Shown piece after piece: positions 51,117-62,147 of a DNA stretch of 64,000 nucleotides (within the stretch, counting starts at the first letter, position 1; the number at the start of each line of letters is the position of its first letter). This DNA comes from Polytrichum commune. Lineage: Eukaryota > Streptophyta > Polytrichopsida > Polytrichales > Polytrichaceae. A model generated the notes under the pieces. That model saw only the letters and a program-made list of their open reading frames with translations, searched no databases and was not told the DNA's origin. The stretch spans positions 35,092,001 through 35,156,000 of the forward strand of contig OX485806.1 of NCBI GenBank assembly GCA_950295325.1, given 5' to 3'. The position numbers were made by a program, and so were the translations under genes.

Positions 51117-51269
51117 CGTGGTTGGACTGAGTCGGCAGAATGCAAATATGTCTGCATGGCAGGGATCAGATGTCAGAAAAATGAATTCTTCACTCAAATG
51201 TTGATGAGGTGACACCCTAATTTTCGTATTAGTGTTTAAAGATAGATGTTCCTACTTCAGTCTCTAATG

Positions 51270-51613
51270 TAAATGGACAGCTATATTTGAGGGGTGTAAA
51301 GTGGTTGGGTGTGAGTTTAAGAACGGACACCAAAAAAACACATGTTAAGAGGAGATCAGAGTATGCCCAAATTTGTTAACCATTCTAGACGGGATAGTCA
51401 ACATAAATGGGGAGGCCTATACGATCATTGAATCATTTAAAGAATCTTCAGTTTAACAGTAAATAGGTAGTTCATATGAGCTCCAGAAATTATGAGGAAA
51501 GTGGCCTATGGGCATGATTGGATTTGCTGATCATCTTGCACTAAACGCGTGTTTCATATCCAACAAGAAGTGGGTGCAGAGAGAAAAGAGTCTGTTTAAG
51601 ACCTGGATACCTT
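51270..51613 (+). mobile_element. dispersed MITE family A copy upstream of the C2 start codon
   Basis: Contains GAACGGACACCAAAAAAAC, CATTCTAGACGGGATAGTCA and ends AGACCTGGATACCTTAG. It lies in the presumed leader intron. Confidence 0.65.
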
Positions 51614-51799
51614 AGCTACCCAATTGCAGCAATACAGAGAGAAAAACTCTGTAAATTTCTCCCCTTTTCACACCTTACCTTTCCAAAATCAGATCGTTCT
51701 TTACCCAATTGTAGTGGTTTGGCTAAAGCAATTTTGCTCACGTGTATGTCCTGATTGGATGAAGGAGGCCCATTATCACCTGCTAGACATACCTGATTC

Positions 51800-52145
51800 A
51801 GTTACTTATCTATGTGAGTGATGTGTGGTTAGGTGTGGCTCCAAGAACGGATACCAAAAAGGCATCACATGTCTAAATGGGATTGGACTAAATGCTCAAA
51901 ATATGATAACTGTCCTAGGCTCAACAGTCAATTTAATTGGGAAAACTTATATGACCATTTAATGAGCACAGAATGTTCACTTTAAAAATGAAGAAGATAT
52001 TCATATGAGCTCTGAAAATCATGAGGAGAGTGGCTACGGCATCAAGTTGAATTTGTTAACCATCTTGTGCTAATCGCATAATTCGTATCCTAAAAAACAC
52101 ATGGGCTACTCAGAAAAAGTAACCATTTCAGACCCATATACCCAT
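51800..52145 (+). mobile_element. dispersed MITE family A copy upstream of the C2 start codon
   Basis: Contains GTGGTTAGGTGTGGCTCC, TGTCCTAGGCTCAACAGTC and a right end near AGACCCATATACCC. Confidence 0.65.
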
Positions 52146-52224
52146 TACCCGTTAATGGAGCACTGAAATTGTCTGTCTGTTACAAGTGCAAAGTAAGTAA
52201 CTTAGTGTAAACATGTCACCCTCT

Positions 52225-52985
52225 CTACTTTTTGACCAGTTGCAACGACAGAGACGAAACTCAAGAATCTTCTCCCAGCTTTCATACATTAGATAGTCTC
52301 ACCCTATCTGATCTTTACCCGATTCCAGCAACAGAGAGAAAATCTCAAGAAATTTCTCCCTATCTGCTATCTACCCAATTCCAGCGACCTAGAATTTCAA
52401 ATTTATAAATAATAAATAGAATAATAAACTCAAGCAATATCACCCTTCTTCACAACTTTCATAGACTTAGGTCATCTCATTGTATCTGTGCTTAACCTAA
52501 TTCCAGCGACAGAAGGAAAACTCAAAAAAAATCTCCCTATCTGTTCTTTACCCAATTCCAGCGACCGAAAGGAAAACTCAACAAATTTTTCCCTTTCTGT
52601 TCTGAACCCAATTCCATCGACACAGTGGGAAAAACTCAAAAAAAAAAATCTCCCTATCTATTCTTTACCAAATTCTAGCGACACAGAATACAAAAACTCA
52701 AGAAATATCTCCCTTCTTCACAACTTTCATAAACTTAGGTCGTCTCATTATATCTGTAATTAAACTAACACCAGCGACAGTAGTAAAAACTCAACAAATT
52801 TCTCTTCACCTGTTCTTTACCCAATTCCAGTGACAGAGAGAAAAGCTCAAAAAAAAATTCTCACGTGTTCACAACTCTCACAAATTAGGTCATGTCACCC
52901 TGTCTGTTCGTAACCCAATTGAGCCAGCGACACAGAGAAAAAGCTCAAGAAATTTCTTCCATCTTCGCAACTTTCATAAATCAGG
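52225..52985. repeat. tandem repeat, about 10 units, in the C2 leader intron
   Basis: Units of about 55 bases, some lengthened to 100-120, carry CCCAATTCCAGCGACAGAGA followed by AAAACTCAAGAAATTTCTCC and CTATCTGTTCTTTA. They start near 52240, 52319, 52375, 52496, 52552, 52608, 52669, 52766, 52820 and 52914. An isolated older unit lies near 51612, separated by a MITE. On the gene's strand every unit carries TTGGGTAAAG, a donor-like string. Confidence 0.8.
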
Positions 52986-53315
52986 TAAAACCGCACAAAA
53001 AACCCAAACCCAAAAGAACTGCAAATTATACAAAATCACATCTCCTCCTCTCTACATAACCCACTTCAAATTTCTTGAAATTCGTGTGCATACATCAAGC
53101 TGTAAGAAACAACCCAAAACCACAACACCTACACATCACTTGAGGGTAGATTTTTTTACTCATACCTTAAACTACTCTGAGGAACAGATCCAGAACTGCT
53201 TGTTTCACGCGCAGTTCTTCTGAGAAACCCTAATTTCGACTGGAAAGCTCAATTTTACAACAGCTCTGTTTGATGTGAATTCTCTCTTCCTTCTGGTCCT
53301 CGGAATTCTCGTGCC

Positions 53316-53323
53316 ATTATAAA
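53316..53323 (-). promoter_or_regulatory. candidate TATA box of the C2 gene
   Basis: On the minus strand TTTATAAT stands about 150 bases before the proposed leader-intron donor at 53165, a sensible distance for a start of transcription near 53290. No experimental evidence. Confidence 0.4.
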
Positions 53324-53329
53324 CTCAGA

Positions 53330-54050
53330 TGATAGGAACACTGAATGAATGCGAAGTTTCATGTGATGTGATACTAACTTTTCAGCTGTTCAAAATTTAG
53401 TGGAGTGGATTTGGGAGACGTAATGAAGCGTCGACAACTGTGTCCAAGTTGCACGCAATCAAGGGGTTTCTCTGTGACGTTGCCACGCAGCACCGCCTTC
53501 GGTCCTGCGGACGCTGACGCTAACTCTGACGCAGATTGCCGTAGATTCCTGCCGCTTTATTTTATGTTTGGAGGTTCCGAACGAACGACCAAACAAACGG
53601 ACACCTGATGAGTTATTGTACATTAGGGCTGCATTAGGTAGGGTTTTTGAGTTAACATTTCATTTCTTGAGGCATGGGTGACCCTAGTACTAAGTTAGTA
53701 CGGGTGTCACAAACCTCCCATAGGTTTGTCACCAACTTTCACAATAACAATTATCAATCAAAATGATGAGTTGAAGAACTCAATTTTTTTTTGTTTTATA
53801 ACATCTAATTATAATCATAGACCAATTAGATCTTGGTCTAAGCTCAACCACCCAACCATAGGAGAGTGACAAAAAAGATCCTCTCTCCTCTCCCGAGCTC
53901 CCTCTTATGCCAAAGGCATTACTTTTACTTTCTATTTTCACATAGAGTAAAATTATTCTATTCATAGCTTTATATGTTAGTTCTACTATGAATCTTCTAT
54001 CTTTTGTTCTTCTAAAATCTTCTTCCATCTTTTAACTCAAACACATTCTT
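53330..54050. other. intergenic DNA upstream of the C2 gene
   Basis: It includes a GC-richer patch at 53400-53600 with short frames only. No gene recognised. Confidence 0.3.
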
Positions 54051-54053
54051 CCA

Positions 54054-54335
54054 GTTGGAACTGCCTAATTCCAACTTGATTCATCCATCCATTCTTCTAG
54101 TTGGAACTGTCTACTTCCAACTTGATTCTTTCATCCATTCTTATATTTGGAATTGTCTAATTCCAGTGCACCTCATCGAGAGATATCTAACTCATGTGCA
54201 CATGTTCTCAATCTAGAATGGTCTAATTCCAATGCACTAAATGTGGAGTTGTCTAACTCCAATGCACATATTGTCAATTTGAAGTTGTCTAGCTCGAGTC
54301 CATCCATCTTCAATTGGGAGTTTGTCTTGCTCCCA
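54054..54335. repeat. array of small palindromes with covarying stems
   Basis: Successive short hairpins: GTTGGAACTGCCTAATTCCAAC-type units at 54054-54075 and 54100-54121, TGGAATTGTCTAATTCCA at 54148-54165, TGGAGTTGTCTAACTCCA at 54244-54261, and a GGGAG/CTCCC stem at 54315-54335. Weaker units lie near 54214 and 54278. The TGTCTA or TGCCTA centre is kept while both arms of the stem change together. Confidence 0.65.
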
Positions 54336-54784
54336 TGATCATCCTGTGCTTACACACTAGCACATGTGGTTAGAATATTCAATCATCCAACAATGTTTCT
54401 AGTTACCTTACAATGGGGATATTGGTGGCCAATTAAAGTTAAGTTAAGTTAATTTAGGTATCTCATTTGGAATATCAGAAAGGTTGGACATGTGAACATG
54501 CTAAAATAATTTTACGTACTTTCACCAATTCATGCATTATTTGAAGATATTGAAATTTTGGACATGATGAACATGTGTATTGGTACAGTCCTACGTTTTT
54601 ATATATGACATATTTGGAAAACCAGAAAACCAATGTATTTTCAAGGCATCACATATTCAATAATATGACAAATTGGACCTCTTTGTCATAATAACGAGGT
54701 GCTTCATGAAATCACACGTTAGATATTTTGCTACATATCCAACTAAATATTCTTTCAAATGTCTTTACATTTTTCTCATGAATC

Positions 54785-55084
54785 TTATGTGGACCTTAAG
54801 AAGGAAACAATAATCCACTGATGTTGCCACTTCAAATTGACAATAGATATCTTATTGAGCTTCTCCAATATGACCTGCAGTTTCATTACATCAGCATGAG
54901 AACACTCTAATGGGTTATCCATAAAAAATGTAGCCAACAATCGAGCATGATGTTGAGCATCTGTCAGTTTCACAATAGGTGGAGGTCTCCCATCAGCATC
55001 TAAAGAGTCCAAGGGCGTTGTGTTAAGGTGAAAACTAGGTGACTTTATTCTTTGTCCCAAGGCCATACCAGCCAACTTTGACAA
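54785..55084 (-). other. unidentified open frame, possible gene or transposon fragment
   Basis: 99 codons with balanced composition, including PPPIVKLTDAQHHARLLATF and VMKLQVILEKLNKISI, which read more like protein than chance. No matching flanking exon, signal or known domain was found. It might be a remnant of a transposon-encoded protein. Confidence 0.25.
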
Positions 55085-58000
55085 TATGCAAATTAAAGCA
55101 ATCTTATAAATAATGAGTTCAAAATGCTTGAAAACAAAATGTGCACCTTGGTTTAGGGTTTAGGTGAAAACTATTGCAAAAGAGACAAAACCTAATGCGT
55201 CTCTTGATTAGGTTTTGAGATAGAAAACCTAGTTCCCTTAGTTCCTTGTGTTTCAATATCAATTTCCATTAAATTTCTTTTATTCATGTTTCATATGTGA
55301 AAATTACATAAAGTTAATATGAAATGTACTTACATACGTGTGGGCCCCACCATATATACATTTTTTACCTCTACATTATGACATTTTGGGGGTCCAGGAG
55401 TGTCGTATTAACAGTGTCATAGTTGTACTACGGAGGTAGATTTTAACTAGGGAGTTTGGTTTACAAAATTTGTGTCAATGTATCGAGATTGTCGTGTTAT
55501 CGAGTGTCGTATTAAAGTGGTAGGATTGTAAACTAGTATTTAATTATTAATGTGGTTTATCATTTGGATTTATGTGTTTTTTTGTCAAGTAAGTTATATA
55601 ATTGTATAATTTCTTGATGTGCATACTACACTACACTGAAAAGGATATTTAATGTTTGATTATATTTAATGTTGTTACCACCCTACCCTACTCAACACTA
55701 ATTTTCAATTCCTTGACAATCAGTGTTAGACATAAATATGCCGCTACCTTCCCTACTACCACCTCCCTTCTTGTGAAGCATGGATTTCATATCCTTACTA
55801 ACACTAAATTCAAAAATGTAACTTCCACATATTACCATAATTGATAATTAGTGTTTGAGTTTACATTTAATATTACTTACTTTCATAGGGTTATCGACAT
55901 TTAGTGTATGCGTTCGTATTTAGTGTATCAAACACTAAATATCCTTTTTAGTGTGGATAGTCTTATTAGTGTGCTTAGAATATAAATGGCGGCCACTGTA
56001 ATTGTCTACTTAGCCAGCTGGGAAATAATGTGGATTCAAGACCCTGAGTCTTCCATGAAGCCTTCCTAGAGACTTCCAAAAGATCCAGTAAAGTGTTAGG
56101 GCAAAGGTTGACAAAAGTAGCGTGAAGTAAATCCTTTCTTAGAAAAACATCTCTTTCTTAGAAAAACAATTAACGAGGCCCTCTCTGATTCTAACGTTAA
56201 AAATGGTGTGGGTTGCAAAGTTATGTGGGTTTCAAAGATTTGCTATGGCCCGCTCTAATGGCATTATTTGGTGAAGGTATTTCTATTATTAGGGTAAGAA
56301 ACGGTGGCCTCGGTAAAAATATATAACAATACGTAACATCAAATGATAAACCACACTAATATGTGATGGTGGTGTAGTTGGCAAAATATATGAAGATCTT
56401 TTGGCACTATATTTCTTGGATAATATTTTCCACGAAACTGTCATTTACTACATGATGCATGTATTTTACATCGTTTATGGATACTACTATAGTTTATATG
56501 CAAAATAACACCTATAATGGGGTTAGAGGTCTCCTAATGGTTTTACATACAAAATTTTGAAAATCTCCAACAACTCAAAATGTGAGGATGAATTTAAATT
56601 GAATGTCTAGTTTGACCTAAATGTAAGGTGACAACACCTTCCATGAGACACTTATAAATGTACCAAATGTCCTAGTTTTGCATCCTAAGATGAATATCTT
56701 GCACGTGTTAAATTTAGAAGATATTGACCACTTTAGGAAGGGTGTCCATGATAGGCACTTCTACCTTTTGGAAAGCCCTTGACAAGGTGAATCATAGTTG
56801 CATGTTGTTGTGTTCAAACTGGGGAAGAAATCGATTTGTAAAGTGTGTTCTATATCATATGTTTGTGATACGGACATTCGGATCATGATAGGTATATGAA
56901 TCAAGCTATTAAAACAAAGAGAGCTATTAAATCAAAGTTCACTGTGATAGTTAGGTGTTTTGCAATGTTACGCTTTGTCATTAGATGGACATTTGTCAAT
57001 ACTAAATAACAACAAACTTAAGTGCCTAATTTTGTGGCCAACTCTCGCCTCATTATATGTCGTGCCAATTTATGACAAATTGTTGTTGTGAAAGCACCTT
57101 ATCTTATGACTTTTCCAACCCCATGCTGCCCTTACCAAGCTCAAAAACTCGCACATGAGAGATTTTAAAAGTGTAATATGTAAAGCAAAGATCAACCTCT
57201 TTCAACCCCACATTCGCATTTGAACAATACAAGAAGCCATCGACCCCTAAAGACTGAAGTGAACATTTTATCTAGGCAATCGTCAATGCCCAACCATATC
57301 AATGCACACTTTTACATTATAACCTTCTAATTTTGGACACATGGACATCTTTTTTTGTGTGAATATTCTAAACTTTACAAACATGTCATTTGCACAATTA
57401 AAACTACCATAAAGATTTGAATTTTCTTTAATAAGTTATTAAATTGGATTGAATTGTTTTAAACAATCTTGGGAAGATTTCACTCCGGCTTTAGGGGTTA
57501 AGGTTCAAATTACTTTGTTATTCTTTCCAAGAGCTTCCCAACAAGCTATAAGTTAGCATGCTTGCTGAAGCTTTCTGTTATCTATTCCAAACCTCACCAA
57601 TCCAAAGTTTTGTCAAATTTTGTCCATCTGATGATTTTGTTCTAAAATGATTGTTTGTTGATGAATGCAGCACATCTTTTGTGGTAATATACCCAGTAGT
57701 AAAACTTTAATCATTCAAACTTTTGCATTCAATACCCAAACAATCCATTCTTTGGTGCATTGGAATCGTCTTTCAAGTGCCAACAAAATTCTTATACAAA
57801 CTTATCATTACTTCAATCACAATCACTGCAGCGGGATGACCAAGAGAAGAGTTCCTTACAACTCTTATTACTAATGTTTTCATGAAGTTTCCAGCACCTA
57901 TACATGCTACACAAGCTGCAATGATGCAGGCAGCACAAAAGTTGCATTGGCGCTAGGTGGGAAGATCACACTGGATAATCATCATGGAATTGACATGTGC

Positions 58001-59640
58001 CATGAATATATTAAGTGCATGCAAACTGAAATGAAACATGTTTATGGATTTGAAATTCTGAAGTTGCAATCCCACAAGGAACATCAACATGTTTCAATTC
58101 AGTTGCATGCACTGAAGGTTTCTTACCCAACACCAGAGTCACACAAGATTGAGGGCAATGCACAGGTTAGACATATGGAATTGTGTGATCTCACCACTTC
58201 TTTCCTTCCACTCCACCGTTTATGAGGTCTACACTAGGTTACACTAAAGACCAACAAGGTGGACCATTACTGTAACCACGTGATTTTTCCATTTCCATGT
58301 TCAATAATATTTTCATTTAATGCAAAACTTTCATCTCTAACACAACAATGTACTGCACTGAATGTCTTCATGCACTTCAAAAAACTACTAACCTTGACAA
58401 AATAATGTCATGTTGGCAATAGTGGACGTGAAACTGTGAGATCTCTAGGCATCTAGTTTAGGCCCTTTGCACATAGTGTACATGACACTAAATACCATAA
58501 ACAGTGTTGATGGTTATAAAATCTATGAATGTGGATTTAAATCTATCACAAGCATAGATCATGCAACTATCTAGTGGAAACAGAGACCACGTGATCCCTG
58601 TAGTGTTAATACTCTTCATAGTTGCAATTTGGAGTATCAGATAAAAGGCAGAAAAGTGCACTGTGCTAAAGAATAGTGCACTAATCAGGAATATTTATTC
58701 ATATGCAAGAATATTGAATCACTTGGAACAGGTAGCTAAGCTTATCGATCAATCTATGAATACTCACTCTACCATCATTACAAGTTATTTTCATTTCAAA
58801 ATTGGCAACAATGTAGGTAGTAACTTGAAAAGAATCAAGTTTGAATATCTTCTCTACATTTGATTCTCATGCAGTTACAGTACCAAGTGTTGATGCGCCT
58901 CTGTTGATTCAACTAGTATACATGCAACTGAAAAAGGGAAGAAAATAAATAAAAATTGGTCTACTTACTTACTGCACCTACTTACAAATAGATTTACAAC
59001 AATTATATCGACATCATCCTCATCATCACCTAATGCAAGCATCATTACCTTAGAAATTAGGGAAGTTGCATGCTCCCAGTTTTCCCAATCTAAGCTAGAA
59101 ATATAAGGTTGGCAAGATCCAACAGCTTAAATCCCCCCTCAGAAGCACCAGAGAAGCCCTTACTGCACAAGAATTCGGACTCGTGGCAAATTGAGAAGTT
59201 GACCCAATCTCCGCCAAGAATCACAGTAGCAGGGCTTAATTATGCTTGATGATGTTATTCATTTATGGACACCATATAATGGTCATGGCAGGGACTCCAT
59301 GGAAGATAAATACGGTTCGGGGAAGATTCCCAACTTAATCATCCGTGGAAAATGGCAGGGTTCATCAGGACTCTAAATCTGAACACGTTTGCCATCGTGG
59401 TTCTTTGAGTAACAGTTCTCTGAGTTCCTGAAGAAGAGAAACTGTTCTCCCTACCCAAAATTCCTGAAAAACGGATTCAGACTTCCAAATTGAGAATTCG
59501 ACACAAAAGCTCTGCTTGATGATGTTTAGGGTATCCTCAAGCTGCAATCCTTCATCCCTTAGGGATGGTTCCGTAAAAGCTGGTGACTTCAAAATCAACT
59601 TGGAACCAGGCATGAATCGGATGTTGGCTTAGGGTTGGAA
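55085..59640. other. AT-rich intergenic DNA
   Basis: It holds one inverted-repeat element (55633-55954). The 92-codon frame at 57947-58225 resembles nothing I know. Otherwise nothing is recognised. Confidence 0.35.
55633..55954. mobile_element. short inverted-repeat element, about 322 bp
   Basis: The left end ACACTGAAAAGGATATTTAA and the complement of the right end ACACTAAAAAGGATATTTAG match over about 30 bases, and TTTAGTGT motifs recur inside. Non-coding. Target duplication not determined. Confidence 0.6.
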
Positions 59641-62147
59641 TCATTTGGCCTTGAAAGCTGCACATTCTGCCGCGGATCTTTGAGGGCCTTCTTTGCAGAA
59701 AGCAAGGGAGGAAGGACACTTCAAGCAGTTTTTGAAGAAGGTAGCAGTGATGTTGTCCGGGGTTAACTTGAAAAACGGCGTAGGAATCTTCCCGGACAGG
59801 TAATTCCCATCGAGGTAGAGCTGTAAGAGTTGGAAGGAACCACTGACAGCATTCGCAGCTCTTAACCCATACTCATTGGGAATTGGACCAGAGAACAAGT
59901 TTCCTCGGAGGGATAAGACTAGGAGCTCCTTAATCCCTGCAAAGAACCTTGGGAGCAGCCCCCGGATGGAATTTTCACTCAAATCCACCGAAATGAGGAA
60001 ACTACTCGCCCCAGTGGTGCGGCTGTTATACTCAATCCAAGAGAAATCGTTGTAAGACAAGTTTAATTGCAACAGGTTAGGCAGGTCGAACAGAAACTCC
60101 TTCACTCCACCACGCAAGTTGTTGAACCTTAGGTCAAGCACTGACAAGTTGGTCAGGTTTTGGAGCACGGATGGCAAGCGGCCTGCGAATTGGTTGTTGC
60201 CTAATGCCAACGATTGGATCATCGGAGGGTATCCATAAGGTAGATGTTGTGTGAAATTGTTGCTGCTTGCATCCAATATCAACAAACCTGCCATGCCATT
60301 CAAGATCGGGAATGCACCGCTGAAGAAGTTATGGTCCACGAACATCTGCACCAGCTGCTTCAAATTGTTCAGTGAAGGTGGAATTCTTCCGTGAAGATTG
60401 TTGTAGGAAACAGACATGAACTGCAGAGTGGCGATTGATCCGATAGATGATGGAAGGTAGCCTGAGAAATGGTTTTGAGAAAGGTCGAGCTGGAAGAGTG
60501 TGGTAAGACGGTTTAGGGTTTCGGGGATTGGACCATAGAATCCGTTTCCTGAAACCACCAATCTTTGGAGTGCTGTCAAATTTCCAACCGCAGGGGAGAG
60601 AGTGCCATTGTACCCTGCGGGATCCAATCTCAAGCCGGTCACTCGGAGGATCCCGTGTGCTCCCGGTAAGCAGTCTAATCCGCAGGTGAAGATTGGGGAG
60701 GATAGAGAGTCGCAAGGGTCCTTGGAGAAATCCCAGGATCCCACACATGATGATGGTATAATGGAGATGGGGTTGATGGCTGCCTTCACCTGCATCATTT
60801 AGTTCATCTCTAACACATCAATCCATAAAACAAACAAACAAACAATCCATATCTCTTGGCCCATACAATTACAACTATGCCCACGCTGCCATGTGCATGG
60901 ATCAGATACTGGATGCCGACATTCAGCAGAGGCGACAGACACCAGACTCCTTCTAATGCGAATAAAATTGAGTAGAGCATTCCGGAAATATCCTTGCAAG
61001 TGTCGATGTTCAAACAACACTTACAAATACAGGGCTTAAAATTACAACAATCCCCACACTGCCATGTGCATCGAGATGCTGGATGTAGACTTTCGACAGA
61101 AGTGACAGACACCAGACTGTTGAAACAGACTTCAAGAGAGATTCAGCAACGAGGGAAGCAGGGAATGCAGTTGTAAATCCTCAGAAATATCCTTGCAAGT
61201 GTCAATGTTTAAACAACACTTATAGATAGAGAGTTACAATTACAAAAATTCCCAACTGCAGGATGTCGACCTTCGTCAGTGACAGATAACGGACTGCTGA
61301 TGCGAACAAGTTTCAAGAGAGGTTCAGCAACAAGGGAGGCAGGAAAGTATGAGTATTGTGATGAATACTCGGAACTATCCTCGTAAATGTCGATGTACTA
61401 AGTGTTCTTGTAAGGGAGAGACATAATCCAGAACTACATTGGAATAGAAATCATCAAATCACGCATACGGCAATAGTCGCAACAATCTATCTGCATGGGT
61501 TTATTGAATCAGCCACCTTCAACGACACGACATGACATGATCCCTACTGATCGAATTCCCGTCTTGAGGAGTTCCTGCTACTCATTCATCATCTCCAGAT
61601 GTAACGGAAAGTTTCAAGCACATTGATTGTTTCTCAACAAATGCACAGACCTCACTTTCATTCATCGACACATCTTCAAGGTCATCTTGAAGACCTGTAA
61701 AGGCGGAAGTGAAAGCGGTGTAGACAAAACTGCTGGAACAAGTTCCAAAGAGATCTACGTCCGGGTAATATGCCAAATGCAGACTTATGTCACAAGTGAC
61801 TTTCTAAGGATTAGACAAGATAAAAGGAGGAAGATACATCGAAAACGTACTAGAGACCATCATCAGGCTGCCATCCTATCCTTTCCACCAATGCTTAATA
61901 AGCGTACATTAATGTGGTTCACTTTGAAGAACAACAAAAACCGTCGTCGAAATAAGATCAAGCATTGGTAGATCATAGAGCGATGATTGATAAACAAACT
62001 TACCGCCATCAATGCCTTGATGTCCCCCGGATCTGTCTTCGCGTCCACCATCTGCGGTGCCATCATCATCATCGCCCCTACCAACGTGATGAACGCCAAG
62101 CACAATGCCGGCACAGACACACATCCAGAAGACTTAACCTTCGCCAT
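59641..62147 (-). CDS. secreted leucine-rich repeat protein
   Basis: Exon 1 (62147-62004) and exon 2 (60789-59641) join in frame (ALMA then VKAAINPISI) to give 430 aa. Exon 1 encodes a signal peptide (LCLAFITLVGAMMMMAPQMV, cleavage probably after VDA near residue 36). A Cys-flanked N-cap follows (SSCVGSWDFSKDPC, Cys63 and Cys74), then about ten plant-type LRRs such as LDLSQNHFSGYLPSSIGSI and LVVSGNGFYGPIPETLNRL. A Cys-rich C-cap follows (NCLKCPSSLAFC). There is no membrane segment after the repeats and no kinase, so the protein should be extracellular. It resembles the stand-alone LRR proteins of land plants (PII-2-like and relatives). The ligand or partner is unknown. The 1214-base intron carries nothing notable. 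Confidence 0.9.

Larger units (their letters stand above)
51152..53165 (-). other. probable 5'UTR intron of the C2 gene
   Basis: On the minus strand a donor AAG/GTATGAG lies at 53166/53165 and an acceptor CATGCAG/A at 51152/51151, leaving a 35-base untranslated piece before the ATG. The interval has no coding frame. It holds two MITE copies and the tandem repeat at about 51612-52980. Inferred from splice sites and from the TATA-like site at 53316. Confidence 0.5.

Noticed and set aside
50760-51212. Plus-strand frames of 106 and 150 codons
   Set aside because: They are antisense to C2 exon 1, whose minus-strand reading is a clear C2 domain.
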